Source of the DNA: an uncultured Pseudomonadota bacterium
GTDB lineage: Bacteria > Myxococcota_A > Bradymonadia > Bradymonadales > Bradymonadaceae
Direction of reading: 5' to 3'
DNA length: 64,000 nt
Assembly (NCBI GenBank): GCA_913057905.1
Contig: CAJXPB010000006.1
Location: 186,001 to 250,000 of the forward strand
Below are positions 54,997-64,000 of the stretch, one piece after another. Within the stretch, counting starts at the first letter, position 1; each line of letters begins with the position of its first letter. The notes under the pieces are model-generated. The model saw nothing but the letters and a program-made list of their open reading frames with translations, did not search any database and was not told the DNA's origin. Made by a program: the position numbers and the translations under genes.

Positions 54997-56057
54997 GACT
55001 CAGAGCCGACGATCGTCACGGCCAGCGAGCGAGGTGTTGTGTCTCCTGAATACGCCGGCCGCTCGCGGCCAGAATTCGAGCTCGACGCCGGGCTCTCCGG
55101 ATCGAGCGTATCTCGCTCATCCAAATAGCGCTGCACGTTCGGATCATTCCAACAATCCGCGATCAATTCCGTGGCCTCTACCGACGACCAGAGGCCACTG
55201 CAGGCATCCATGTACTCGTCTGCGTAACCCGGGCTTCCCAGATACCCCGCCGCATTCTTCTCGTCGGTGGAGACCGGGTCCCCGGCGAGTCGGCCGGCGA
55301 TGTGTCGGTTTGCACGAAAGGCACGAATCAGCATTTCGGCGGCGTCGACCGGTGCATCGAGTTGCCACAGAGCCAGCGCGTGGTTGTACCAGACTGAAGG
55401 TTCGGGCGCCGCACTCCGATACCAGTCGACGGCCTCACCGGGACGGCCCTGACGATGTCGAATCTCGCCGACCAAGTAACGACATCCCTCGGACTTCGCC
55501 ACGGGCATCCCGACGATCGCTTCGAAGAGAGACGCCGCTTCATCGAGCTCACCGAGTCGGTACAGCGCCAGCGCACGGCCTTCGATCGCCTGGACGTAGT
55601 CGCGGCTGGGAGGCTTCGGTGTCGAATCACCCGAACTCTCCAGGTTGCGCAGTCCCGCCTGCATCGCTCGTTCGTACCACGTAGCCGCCGCGGCGATGTC
55701 TCCAGACTCCCAACACGTGAGCGCCAGGTGATTCAGAGACTCGATGTCATGCGGATCCTCTTCGACTGCCTCCCGAAAGACGTCGCGGGCATCGTCCAAT
55801 CGGTCGCGTGCCAGCGCAGCGAGTCCACGCTGCAGACGCGCTTCGCCCGGCTCGACCTCCGACTCGACCGGAGAACCCACCTCCGAGGCTGGCTCATCAT
55901 GTTCTTCGAGAGATTCCACGAGTTCGCTCGAACGGGAAATCAGGGTTGTGAGCAGCCGGTGCAGACGCCGCCGGGTCGATGCCCTGAGCTCTTCGACATC
56001 GTCCAGATTATCGAGCAGCTCGGTGGCGTCTTCGAGAAGATCCAGCAATACGTTCAT
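54993..56057 (-). CDS. TPR-repeat protein
   Basis: A 354 aa cytoplasmic protein of mostly helices. The N-terminal 45 residues form a charged helical bundle (LEDATELLDNLDDVEEL). Repeats follow: LARDRLDDARDVFREAVEEDPHD, ALTCWESGDIAAAATWYERAM, LALYRLGELDEAASLFEAIV, and EIRHRQGRPGEAVDWYRSA, consistent with four TPRs that bind peptides or partner proteins. It shares a 4 bp overlap with the carboxypeptidase-regulatory/PDZ gene, so the two are likely co-expressed. No specific function known. Confidence 0.8.
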   Translation of the reverse strand: MNVLLDLLEDATELLDNLDDVEELRASTRRRLHRLLTTLISRSSELVESLEEHDEPASEVGSPVESEVEPGEARLQRGLAALARDRLDDARDVFREAVEEDPHDIESLNHLALTCWESGDIAAAATWYERAMQAGLRNLESSGDSTPKPPSRDYVQAIEGRALALYRLGELDEAASLFEAIVGMPVAKSEGCRYLVGEIRHRQGRPGEAVDWYRSAAPEPSVWYNHALALWQLDAPVDAAEMLIRAFRANRHIAGRLAGDPVSTDEKNAAGYLGSPGYADEYMDACSGLWSSVEATELIADCWNDPNVQRYLDERDTLDPESPASSSNSGRERPAYSGDTTPRSLAVTIVGSES

Positions 56058-56162
56058 TCGCGTGGCTCCGGTCGGTGAGTGTTTCCCTCAACAGACACCC
56101 ACCAACGGTCCCTGAAAATGCTCCGCCCGTCAAAAAATTTCTAAAGCATCAATCGAAGGGGC

Positions 56163-56179
56163 CTGAAGTATAACTTCAG
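56163..56179 (-). terminator. Short hairpin beyond the CNNM-like gene
   Basis: CTGAAGT-ATA-ACTTCAG forms a 7 bp stem starting 3 bases past the stop codon on the minus strand. No T run follows directly (one lies about 30 bases on), so it may be an RNA 3'-end stabiliser rather than a true terminator. Confidence 0.3.
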
Positions 56180-56182
56180 CGT

Positions 56183-57259
56183 TCAGTCGTAGGGATCCTC
56201 GAGATCGCCCATCACGGCCTCGAAGGCATCGGTCGCAGTCACCAGCCCGAGCACCGTCTTGTCCTCATCGACGACAAGGGCGAGTTCCTGCCTCTCCTCC
56301 TGGAATCGGTCGATGAGCTCCGAGACCGGCAGATCCGGCTTCACGGTCAACGGCGGCACTGCGACCTGGCGCCACTGGAGATGGCCCGAACGCAGCTCGT
56401 CGATCACCGGGTACAGAGCCGGCGCATACACAATGCCGAGGTAGTCATCGAGCGAATCGCCGACGAGCGGATAGCGAGCACGGTGGTGAGTTCGGAGCAA
56501 CTCGAAGTTCTCATCGGGCGTCCGTTCGGTCGACAGCGCTTCGATGTCGTCGCGTTGCACCATGATTTCACGGGTCTCGAGCGACCCGATCTCCAGCGCG
56601 TTCAGCACCTCGTTACGTCGCTCTTCACTGAGCGAACCGCCGCTGAGCAACTCCCCGATCTGACGGCGCAGGTCGGCGGCGTCGCTTTCGCCCGGTTCCG
56701 CGGCGGAGTCCTCTTTGGTCCATGAACGCTCGATCGTCACGCCGAAGAGACCCAGGGTCCCCTTGGCCAGTGAGTCGCCCAGCCAAATGACCGGATAGAT
56801 GACCCAGCTCCATGCATAGACAAACGGCGCGCAGTATTTGGACACGAGCTTCGGCCGCTCGACACCGAAGTACGTCGGGGTCTGTTCGCCCCACACCGTG
56901 TGTAGAAGCTGGATGATGACCACCGAGAGCACGACCGCGATCACGGACGTCTCGGTCGAGCCCAGTCCGATCGCCACAAACAACGGCGACAGCAACGCGC
57001 TCATCGCCGGTTCGAAGACGACGCCCAGCAGGATACTCGTCACCGTGATCCCGACCTGACAACTCGTCAGATAGATCTCGAGTTCGTTTGTCATCTCCCA
57101 GGCCCGCTCCAAGCCCGGGTCTCCCTTCATCTCTTCTTCCGGGTACTGCCGAATCCGAGTCATCGCGAATTCGGTCATCACGAAGAAGGCATTGGCTCCC
57201 AGTAGACCGATTCCGGCGATGAATCGGATGACAATCTCGAGCGTCGACATGCCGTGCAT
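56183..57259 (-). CDS. CNNM/CorC-type transporter-associated protein (DUF21 + CBS)
   Basis: A 358 aa inner-membrane protein. The DUF21/CNNM transmembrane domain (about 1-180) has FVMTEFAMTRIRQYP, LTSCQVGITVTSILLGVVFEPA and VVWGEQTPTYF-like elements (TVWGEQTPTYFGVERP). Two CBS-type units follow (IGSLETREIMVQRDDIEAL; GLVTATDAFEAVMGDL). The usual C-terminal CorC/HlyC domain is absent. Members are linked to magnesium or cobalt efflux. ATG 57250 is a second possible start. A ferritin-like gene lies 44 bp upstream on the same strand. Confidence 0.85.
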   Translation of the reverse strand: MHGMSTLEIVIRFIAGIGLLGANAFFVMTEFAMTRIRQYPEEEMKGDPGLERAWEMTNELEIYLTSCQVGITVTSILLGVVFEPAMSALLSPLFVAIGLGSTETSVIAVVLSVVIIQLLHTVWGEQTPTYFGVERPKLVSKYCAPFVYAWSWVIYPVIWLGDSLAKGTLGLFGVTIERSWTKEDSAAEPGESDAADLRRQIGELLSGGSLSEERRNEVLNALEIGSLETREIMVQRDDIEALSTERTPDENFELLRTHHRARYPLVGDSLDDYLGIVYAPALYPVIDELRSGHLQWRQVAVPPLTVKPDLPVSELIDRFQEERQELALVVDEDKTVLGLVTATDAFEAVMGDLEDPYD

Positions 57260-57303
57260 AAAACTCGCGGGGTTGAAGACACCTGGTAGCGGTCACACAT
57301 CCA

Positions 57304-57927
57304 TCAATCATCCTTCAGACGGCGTGCTTCCTGGTCGAACGCCTCGAGCAGCTCGTCGAACAGCTCGGCTTCGATGGCGTCGGGCTCGTCGAGTCCGTCG
57401 ATACCGTACCCGGCCAGCAATTCGAGGGCGTTCTCCTCGATGGCGATCCGGTGGTCCTGTTCCTCGACGACGATCTGCTGGAGCTCCTCGGCCACAAAAT
57501 CGTGGGGCGTCGCCGATCGATAGAGCGGATAGATCATCATCGCACGCCGCTCTATCAGGGTGGTCACGAGCAGATACTTCTCAAACTCGGAATCGGTGCC
57601 GCTGACCGATTCCATCCATTCAGAGGCCCGTTCGTCGAGGGTCGCAAAGAAACGCTTCGACCTCTCTTCGCAGAGGTATTCGGAGCCATCCGGCGAGACC
57701 TCTTCGCTGAGTCGCTTGAACGCGTAGGCATGGCGAGTCTCATCGGCCCAGTGGTCCAGAACCTCGGCACGCTGCGGGTGGCTCGACGCCACTGTCTTGC
57801 CGATTTTGCGGGCGCCGATATACTCAAGCAGCGAAAGGGTGTTCAGCCAACGAGCCTCGACCTCCGCGTCGCTACAGATCTCTGCGAGAACTTCTTTGAT
57901 ACGTTCACGTCGCTCTGGATTATCCAT
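57304..57927 (-). CDS. Ferritin-like diiron protein
   Basis: A 207 aa helical protein with ferritin-like metal motifs: Glu35 (SLLEYIGARKI), Glu63-x-x-His66 (DETRHAYAF), Glu126 (LIERRAMM) and Glu156-x-x-His159 (EEQDHR). These match the two-ExxH diiron four-helix bundle. The ATG at 57927 gives a natural start (MDNPERRERIKEVLAE). The role (oxidase, iron storage or oxygen sensing) is open. Its start codon shares CATG with the divergent lipoprotein gene. Confidence 0.8.
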   Translation of the reverse strand: MDNPERRERIKEVLAEICSDAEVEARWLNTLSLLEYIGARKIGKTVASSHPQRAEVLDHWADETRHAYAFKRLSEEVSPDGSEYLCEERSKRFFATLDERASEWMESVSGTDSEFEKYLLVTTLIERRAMMIYPLYRSATPHDFVAEELQQIVVEEQDHRIAIEENALELLAGYGIDGLDEPDAIEAELFDELLEAFDQEARRLKDD

Positions 57928-58504
57928 GCTTCGTCTCTCGGTGTGTACGGAAAAGTGTCGCGCGCGCAGCGGGGCGGACGGTACAGAAGAGCCATTCAAA
58001 TGCAACCGCTTCTATTGGGGGCTCATCGTCATCGCGCTCTCTGTTTCGGCCTGCGAAACACCGGGTCGACAGTACGAACCGTCGGGACCGACTCCCTCGA
58101 CCGACAGCTACGAGCCGGAAGGCGATCCGAGATATCCTCGTCCCCCGGGCACCAGGACGGGTCTCTGGTTCGAGCAGCCGCGCGTTCGCGGACCGCTCAG
58201 CCCATCCCGGGTCATCGACACGGCCGTACATCATCAATCCGAGGCCGAAGCCTGCTTAAAATACGACGACCCGGCCGACTATCCTGAGGGTCGCATGGTG
58301 CTCGAGTTGTCGGTCGGCCCCAGAGGCAAGACGGAACAAGCGAGCATCTTCGAGACATCTATTTATGACAGGTCCTTCCAGCGCTGCATGACCGACCTCG
58401 CGAAGAGCTGGAAATTTCGGGCCACCGATGTTCGCGAGACCCGGGTCTACTTGCCCGTCAATGTGGCCCCGGAGCCCCCTTCGGACCCGAAAAAATTTGA
58501 GTAA
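57926..58504 (+). CDS. AgmX/PglI C-terminal domain lipoprotein
   Basis: A 192 aa protein from ATG 57926 (GGA eight bases ahead; GTG 57941 also possible). After a long polar N-region comes a helix with a lipobox (ALSVSAC). The C-terminal 100 residues match the AgmX/PglI-type domain of TonB-like proteins in gliding myxobacteria and relatives: AEACLKYDD, RMVLELSVGPRGKTEQ, DRSFQRCMTDLAKSWKFRA. That domain family occurs in motility or envelope machines; the exact role here is unknown. The next gene lies 76 bp downstream. Confidence 0.75.
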   Translation: MLRLSVCTEKCRARSGADGTEEPFKCNRFYWGLIVIALSVSACETPGRQYEPSGPTPSTDSYEPEGDPRYPRPPGTRTGLWFEQPRVRGPLSPSRVIDTAVHHQSEAEACLKYDDPADYPEGRMVLELSVGPRGKTEQASIFETSIYDRSFQRCMTDLAKSWKFRATDVRETRVYLPVNVAPEPPSDPKKFE

Positions 58505-58580
58505 CGAGGCGACGTCTGGTCTCATCAACGCCGTCTCGACCGTCCACCTCGCCGATTCCTTTCATTCTGCTGGAGTCTGC

Positions 58581-61500
58581 ATGACCCCGGTAGTCCGACG
58601 TCTCTTCTCGACGCTGCTCGTCGTCGTCATCGTTGGCTCCGCACTGCCCTCTTCTGCCCAGGTCTTCGTCTATCCGCGCCGAGCCGGAAAGACGAACCCG
58701 AAGTACTCGGAGTTTCAGTGGCGCTGGATCAATCGGCTGGCGCCGCCGGATGCAAAAGTACAGACCCGCGACCCCGGCCCGCGCGGCGGCGCCGATCTGA
58801 TGGGACTGGTCACGGCCGGTCCCGATACCCCGATGACGCCACGCTTTCCCCTTCAATACCCGGCCGGCGACTCCATTCCGGGCAGCCTTCATCAGCAAAG
58901 CGGCTCCGAGACCTCCTCGGACCCAACTGACTCCGACGAGGCCGACACCTCCGAATCGAATTTCGACCAACTCCTGCAGTCGGCGGGCGGATTTCGCCTG
59001 TACTTCTACGAGTCGGAACGAGCGACTGCTCAGAAGGCGGCCGTCGCCATCGAAGATCAATACCGCGACCTGCTGCGGGACTTCAGCTTTGCACCGCCGT
59101 CGACCTTTCCCTTCATCCTGTACAACAGTTACCAGGAGTTCCTTCAGACGAACCTCTTTCCGATCCAGGAGGGAACACTTGGGGTCACCTCGCCGAGGGA
59201 TCTCAAACTCACCCTTCCGTACTTCGGCGATCACCGCCAGTTCGAGCGGGTCTCCAAACACGAGCTGGTCCACCAGTTCACCATCCAGAAAGTCGAACGG
59301 GTGGCCCGGCGAAACGACGCATTCCGCAACCCGCTTGGCCAGCTTCCCCTGTGGCTGATCGAGGGGATGGCCGAGTTTTACACCCAGGGTGGCATGGATC
59401 CGGAGACCGAGATGCTGATGCGGGATCTGGTGGTCAACCAGGCCCCACGGCAGGGCTACTTTCTGGGCGAGTTCTTCGACAGCGGGCCCTACAGCTTTTT
59501 GTGGATCTACAAGATGGGGCAGGTCCGCTGCGTCTTCCTGGAGGAGACCTACGGCGACGGATTTCTGCAGCGGATCCTCGAGAAATCCTACCTGCTGGGT
59601 CAGGGCGACTGGGAAAACAAAAGCGAGGTCGAGACCTTCCCCGCCCTGCTCCAGCGCATGACGGGCGATTCACCCAAGCGAATTTCGGCAAAGTTCGAGG
59701 ACTGGCTCAAACAGCGCGCCTACCCGGAGTATCTGGAGACCGCCCAGGGGCCGGCGGAGCTGCGACGCATGGACGAGCTTAGACGCATCATCCGGGGTAT
59801 CGACAGTCGGGAGGACGGTAACGTCCTTCTGATGAAGACGATCAGCCGGTCGACCGGACACAACCGTCTCAATTTGGTGGATCCGCGGGCCCCCAAGTCG
59901 TTCAACAAGGTCGTCGTCGATGGACGTCCCGGGTTGGAGTCGCTGCACCCGCTCGAGGAGCGAAACTTCGATATCAACAACGAGCGGCTCACCTTCATCG
60001 GACGCTCGAAGGGGGTCGACCACCTCTTCGTGCAGAGCTACGAACATTCGGTCACCCGGAGGTCCGCCGACAAATCTGAAGAAAACAGCGGCTCCGCGGC
60101 CGATGACGACTCCGACGACTCGAAGCCTTCGTATGGATCTCGCATCGAGAGCGCGCGATTCAATCTGAAGGGGCGAACTCGCTACGACCTCAGCGAACGT
60201 GGCGTGGTCGCCGCCGAATCCCCTGCGATGGCGCCCTCCGACGATCGGATCGCCTTTTTGGGTCTCAGCGACGGCGGTCAACGAGACATCTACATTCTCG
60301 ATCCCGCCCCCGGCGGCGACTTTTCCCTGACTCGGATCACCGACACCGAAGCCGCCGAACGCGGCCTCGACTGGGGCGCCGACGGACTGGTCTACACGTC
60401 GTCCGAGACCGGACACGGCCGTTACAATGTCTTTCGCGTCGACGACTCCGCCGAGGCCGAACCGACGCGGCTGACGAGCCAGCCCAGCGACCAGTTCGAC
60501 CCGGTGATCCTGGCCGACGGCCGTGTCGCATTCGTGATGTACGACCGGGGCCGTGCGAACCTCCACTTCGTGGACCAAAACGGCTCGACGCGCCGCACGA
60601 ACGTCCGCACGGGCCTGTTCAATCCGAGCCCGGGCCCGAACGGCGACATCTGGGCCCTTCACCATCACGCGGGCCGGCGCACTCCGACACGACTGGTCGA
60701 CGAAAACATCCGGGACTTTGAATTCGAGGAAGCCGCCCCCGATGTGCCCAGCGTCGAGCTGCCGGAGGTCTCCCTGGACCAGGACCGCGAGTACAAATCG
60801 CTGGCGCTGCGCAACTGGCGGATCGACAACGGATTCGGTCTGCTGGGGGTCTCCGGGTCGGGCTTTTACGGACAACTGTACGGCACCGCCAGCGACCTTC
60901 TGCGAAACAACCGCCTGGTGCTCGACCTCGTCGCCTTCGGGAATTTTCGGCGCACCGACGGCTCGCTGACCTACATCAACCAGAGCGGACGACTCGTCTG
61001 GGGACTCAGCCTCTTTCAGGACTTCAGTTTTCGGGTCGATGAGACCTTTCGAAGCAGTGTCGATCGGTTCATTTCCTACGATCGATTCTACGGCGCCCGC
61101 GGCCTGGTGCGGTATCCCTTCAGCGAATACATGTATCTGCAATTTTCCGGAGCCCTCGGGGGAGTCTCGTACTTTCTGTCCGACGGCACCCGCGAATACC
61201 TGCGCGACGAGACACCGATCGGCTCCGATGAGACGCTCGACGAGCAGTGGTCTGAGCTCAACAACAGCCCGCGATTTCAAACCGAGGCTGAGGTCTCACT
61301 GGGGGTCGATACGATCCGCTACAACCGGGGAACCGGTCCGCTTTCGGGCGGGTCACTCCTGGCGTCGCTTACCGCGGACTGGCAGCCCATCGAACAGACC
61401 GCGTACGGACAGGTCCGGCTCGACGGCGAGTACTACGTACCCCTCTACGACCGGATCAACGCCTTCCTGCGAGTCGGCGCGGGCTCCGCGATCGGGGGAC

Positions 61501-61871
61501 GGCTCGCCCGGCAGTTCTTTCTGTCGAGCTTTTATACCCTCCGCGGTGTCCCCTTCGGCAACGACGAGTACCTTCTGGGCCGGAACTTCTTCTTTTCGAC
61601 GTTGGAGCTGCAGGTCCCGCTGAACTTTATTGTCCGGGTCCCCTTCATCGATGTCGAAGGGATCGTCGGTGTCGATTTCGGTGGCGTCGGCGATACCGCC
61701 TCCGACCTGTGGAGACGTCGCGTCCTGGACCTCGCCTTCGGGGCCAACTTCGGGTTCGGCCCGATCGTGCTACGGCTTCACTTCGCCAAGCCCTTCGACA
61801 TCGGCGGCTTCGGCCCACCGAATAATGGCAATATCGTGCCGAACTTCTCGATCGGATGGCGGTATCTGTAG
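58581..61871 (+). CDS. Outer-membrane peptidase-MA/propeller/beta-barrel protein
   Basis: A 1096 aa protein with signal peptide (MTPVVRRLFSTLLVVVIV, cleavage near SSAQ-VF); ATG 58581 has GGAG five bases ahead. A gluzincin zinc protease-like domain (about 140-350) has HELVH (227-231) and WLIEGMAEFY with Glu261 as third ligand. A TolB-like beta-propeller follows (about 440-720, e.g. IAFLGLSDGGQRDIYILDP). The last 360 residues show alternating strands ending in WRYL with FYTLRGVPFGNDEYLLGR, as in surface-antigen/BamA-type barrels. So the enzyme should hang from an outer-membrane barrel. Family members are often labelled TolB precursor. Confidence 0.88.
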   Translation: MTPVVRRLFSTLLVVVIVGSALPSSAQVFVYPRRAGKTNPKYSEFQWRWINRLAPPDAKVQTRDPGPRGGADLMGLVTAGPDTPMTPRFPLQYPAGDSIPGSLHQQSGSETSSDPTDSDEADTSESNFDQLLQSAGGFRLYFYESERATAQKAAVAIEDQYRDLLRDFSFAPPSTFPFILYNSYQEFLQTNLFPIQEGTLGVTSPRDLKLTLPYFGDHRQFERVSKHELVHQFTIQKVERVARRNDAFRNPLGQLPLWLIEGMAEFYTQGGMDPETEMLMRDLVVNQAPRQGYFLGEFFDSGPYSFLWIYKMGQVRCVFLEETYGDGFLQRILEKSYLLGQGDWENKSEVETFPALLQRMTGDSPKRISAKFEDWLKQRAYPEYLETAQGPAELRRMDELRRIIRGIDSREDGNVLLMKTISRSTGHNRLNLVDPRAPKSFNKVVVDGRPGLESLHPLEERNFDINNERLTFIGRSKGVDHLFVQSYEHSVTRRSADKSEENSGSAADDDSDDSKPSYGSRIESARFNLKGRTRYDLSERGVVAAESPAMAPSDDRIAFLGLSDGGQRDIYILDPAPGGDFSLTRITDTEAAERGLDWGADGLVYTSSETGHGRYNVFRVDDSAEAEPTRLTSQPSDQFDPVILADGRVAFVMYDRGRANLHFVDQNGSTRRTNVRTGLFNPSPGPNGDIWALHHHAGRRTPTRLVDENIRDFEFEEAAPDVPSVELPEVSLDQDREYKSLALRNWRIDNGFGLLGVSGSGFYGQLYGTASDLLRNNRLVLDLVAFGNFRRTDGSLTYINQSGRLVWGLSLFQDFSFRVDETFRSSVDRFISYDRFYGARGLVRYPFSEYMYLQFSGALGGVSYFLSDGTREYLRDETPIGSDETLDEQWSELNNSPRFQTEAEVSLGVDTIRYNRGTGPLSGGSLLASLTADWQPIEQTAYGQVRLDGEYYVPLYDRINAFLRVGAGSAIGGRLARQFFLSSFYTLRGVPFGNDEYLLGRNFFFSTLELQVPLNFIVRVPFIDVEGIVGVDFGGVGDTASDLWRRRVLDLAFGANFGFGPIVLRLHFAKPFDIGGFGPPNNGNIVPNFSIGWRYL

Positions 61872-61921
61872 GGGAGTGGTACACTGGCGGCAGTGAACGC
61901 CCATTTTGAGGGGAACAGACG

Positions 61922-62839
61922 TTGCGCGCCACCATCGCCATCGAAGCTCGCCGAGACCGAACCGCCCGTCACATCGACTGGGACGGCACGCGCCGGACCC
62001 TTGGACGCAGCTCCGGCTGTGACATCCACATCGAACACTCGATCGTCTCCGGCCACCACCTGACCTTCGACACCCGGGCCGACACACCGGTCGTCCTCGA
62101 TGCTGGCAGCACAAATGGGACAGACCTGAACGGTCGCAGACTTCCGGCCGGCGACCCTCGACCCATCGAACCGGGAGATGTCATCACCATCGGCCCGGTA
62201 CGCATCGAGGTCTCCTGGACGAGCCCGGCAGAGGACCTCGACGGCCTCACCGGCGCCTTCGACCGTGACTCCATCGAGGGGCTCTTCGCGCCTCCAACGT
62301 CGGAATCAGAAGGACTCGTCGCCTCCCTTGAAGTGGTCTTCGGCGACGGGGACCGTCACGTGCACGCACTGCCCGACGAGATCGAACGCCTCGTTATCGG
62401 ATCCGGCGAAGGCGCCGACATCGCCCTGTCAGCGCGTCAGCCGCCGGCCGTCGCCGCCATTGAACGGACCCAAAGTGGATTCGAGCTGATCCCGGTGGGC
62501 GACCACGGTCTGCTTCGAGATCAAGAGGGCCGATCGTTCTCAGAGGCGGTCGAGCTCGCAGACGGCTGGGTCGGACGTCTGAAAGACGGTCCGAGACTCC
62601 TCTTTCGCGATCCACTCGAGTCTCAAGTCCGGGCGTTCGAGGATACGCCGGCCGAAGAACCGGAGACGGGCCCGACCCCGGAGCCGTCGACGCACACTCC
62701 ATCCCGGGAGACCGACTCCTCGGCGCCCGACGAGCCTCCCGAGCGCGAGCACCCATCGACCCGCGAGATACTCGTAATGGCAGCACTCGCAATCCTCCTG
62801 GCCGCCGTCGTGTGCGTGGTCGCCCTCTTCTTCCAATAA
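61922..62839 (+). CDS. FHA-domain membrane protein
   Basis: A 305 aa protein starting at TTG 61922 with GAGGGGA ahead. Residues about 15-100 form an FHA domain (TLGRSSGCDIHIEHSIVSGHHLTF, LDAGSTNGTDLNG), which reads phosphothreonine. A second, degenerate FHA-like unit (about 140-235) follows. The C-terminus has a Pro/Glu/Thr linker and one helix (VMAALAILLAAVVCVVALFF). It probably places FHA on the cytoplasmic side with a tail anchor. Stop codon bases overlap the A run that serves as the frr terminator on the other strand. Confidence 0.85.
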   Translation: MRATIAIEARRDRTARHIDWDGTRRTLGRSSGCDIHIEHSIVSGHHLTFDTRADTPVVLDAGSTNGTDLNGRRLPAGDPRPIEPGDVITIGPVRIEVSWTSPAEDLDGLTGAFDRDSIEGLFAPPTSESEGLVASLEVVFGDGDRHVHALPDEIERLVIGSGEGADIALSARQPPAVAAIERTQSGFELIPVGDHGLLRDQEGRSFSEAVELADGWVGRLKDGPRLLFRDPLESQVRAFEDTPAEEPETGPTPEPSTHTPSRETDSSAPDEPPEREHPSTREILVMAALAILLAAVVCVVALFFQ

Positions 62840-62868
62840 AAAACCGCCCTCCGGAGACCGGAGGGCGG
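62838..62868 (-). terminator. Rho-independent terminator of pyrH-frr
   Basis: A perfect 11 bp stem, CCGCCCTCCGG / CCGGAGGGCGG, with 3-base loop (62844-62868). On the minus strand it is followed by six T's (62838-62843). It lies 28 bp after the frr stop, pointing leftward. Confidence 0.9.
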
Positions 62869-62896
62869 GCGGGGCGTCGAACTTTGACTATGTCGG

Positions 62897-63454
62897 TTAC
62901 ACGTCCTGGATCTTGTCGATCTTCTCCTCGACGACCTCGTCGATCTTACTCTGATACTTCTGGGTGAGATCGTCGATTTCATCGAGGGCGCGGTGCTCCG
63001 CGTCTTCGCTGATCTCGGAGTTGTTCTCCAGCTTTTCGACCTCGTCGCGTGCCGCACGACGCTTCTTGCGCAGCGCGATCTTGTGGTCCTCGCCCTCCTG
63101 GCTGGCCAGGTCGCTGAGCTCTTCGCGTCGCTCGCCGGAGAGCGCCGGGATCGGCACACGGACGAGTTCGCTGTCGCTCATGGGATTGAGACCGAGATCC
63201 GACGAACGAATCGCCTTTTCGATCTCGGGAATCAGGTCCTTCTCCCAGGGCTGCACCTCGATGAGGCGCGCGTCGGCGATGCGCAGGGTCGCCACCTGAT
63301 TCAACGGCACGTATTCACCGTAGTACTCGACGCGTATGTCATCGAGCATGTCGGTGTTGGCACGTCCGGTCCGGATCTTCGACAGGGACTTTCTGAGCCC
63401 CGTCATGATCTCGTCGTACTCCGACTCGAGTGTATTCAGAATTTCAGCAGTCAT
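62897..63454 (-). CDS. frr: Ribosome recycling factor
   Basis: RRF splits the post-termination ribosome with EF-G. The 185 aa protein begins MTAEILNTLESEYDEIMTG and has LSKIRTGRANTDMLDDIRVEYYGE (domain I start), VPLNQVATLRIADARLIEVQPWEK (domain II), GLNPMSDSELVRVPIPALSGERREEL and the final helix DLTQKYQSKIDEVVEEK. It follows pyrH by 24 bp, the usual order in proteobacteria, and ends with a clear terminator. Confidence 0.97.
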   Translation of the reverse strand: MTAEILNTLESEYDEIMTGLRKSLSKIRTGRANTDMLDDIRVEYYGEYVPLNQVATLRIADARLIEVQPWEKDLIPEIEKAIRSSDLGLNPMSDSELVRVPIPALSGERREELSDLASQEGEDHKIALRKKRRAARDEVEKLENNSEISEDAEHRALDEIDDLTQKYQSKIDEVVEEKIDKIQDV

Positions 63455-63478
63455 CGTGGCACTCCGTTCCGTAGAGTC

Positions 63479-64000
<522 letters not shown>

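Overview
The window is about 64 kb of tightly packed, high-GC bacterial chromosome. Protein families and style point to a predatory or marine 'deltaproteobacterial' lineage, most likely Bradymonadales-like or a relative of Myxococcota. The clues are Ser/Thr kinases with PEGA or propeller tails, FHA-sigma54 regulators, an AgmX/PglI-type C-terminal domain protein, many lipoproteins, and acidic Asp/Glu-rich proteins that suggest a marine or saline habitat. This placement is an inference; no rRNA or tRNA gene was seen.

Layout. 1-4622 (+): the end of secD, then secF, recJ and a one-helix membrane protein. 4602-14773 (-): an oligopeptide ABC importer operon (oppA-B-C-D-F), then a lipoprotein with a SecD-like domain, then uvrA. 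14957-17769 (+): a pair of M16 peptidase-family proteins, one active-looking and one lacking its zinc site. 17796-28849: a surface polysaccharide locus with galE, two glycosyltransferases, rfbB, rfbA, a sugar aminotransferase, a sulfotransferase, an asparagine-synthetase-like enzyme and a Wzx-type flippase. 28927-31808: pyrophosphatase, HAD 5'-nucleotidase and a short-chain dehydrogenase. 31938-36474 (+): a Ser/Thr kinase, a polytopic membrane protein, and an acidic protein ending in a domain that aligns without gaps to the ribosomal L7/L12 C-terminal domain. 36477-41118 (-): an envelope operon with a thiol-motif lipoprotein, PrkA, a coiled-coil protein and an OmpA-like lipoprotein. 41489-48560 (+): a PEGA kinase, a small envelope protein, an FHA-GAF-sigma54 activator and two lipoproteins. 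48557-57927: a mixed set including a TIGR02757 protein, Era, an ABC exporter pair, a carboxypeptidase-regulatory/PDZ protein, a TPR protein, a CNNM/CorC-like protein and a ferritin-like protein. 57926-62839 (+): an AgmX/PglI-like lipoprotein, a very large protease-propeller-barrel protein and an FHA membrane protein. 62838-64000 (-): frr and the 3' part of pyrH, with a clear Rho-independent terminator.

The most unusual observations are domain grafts. Four EF-hand-like calcium loops sit in the first external loop of the OppC permease. An L7/L12-CTD-like domain ends a kinase-linked protein. A SecD P1-head-like domain forms the end of a lipoprotein. A Cys2-less asparagine-synthetase homologue lies in a sulfated/aminosugar polysaccharide cluster. 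Genes are so tightly packed that neighbours often overlap by 4-21 bp, even when convergent, and one divergent pair shares its start codons.
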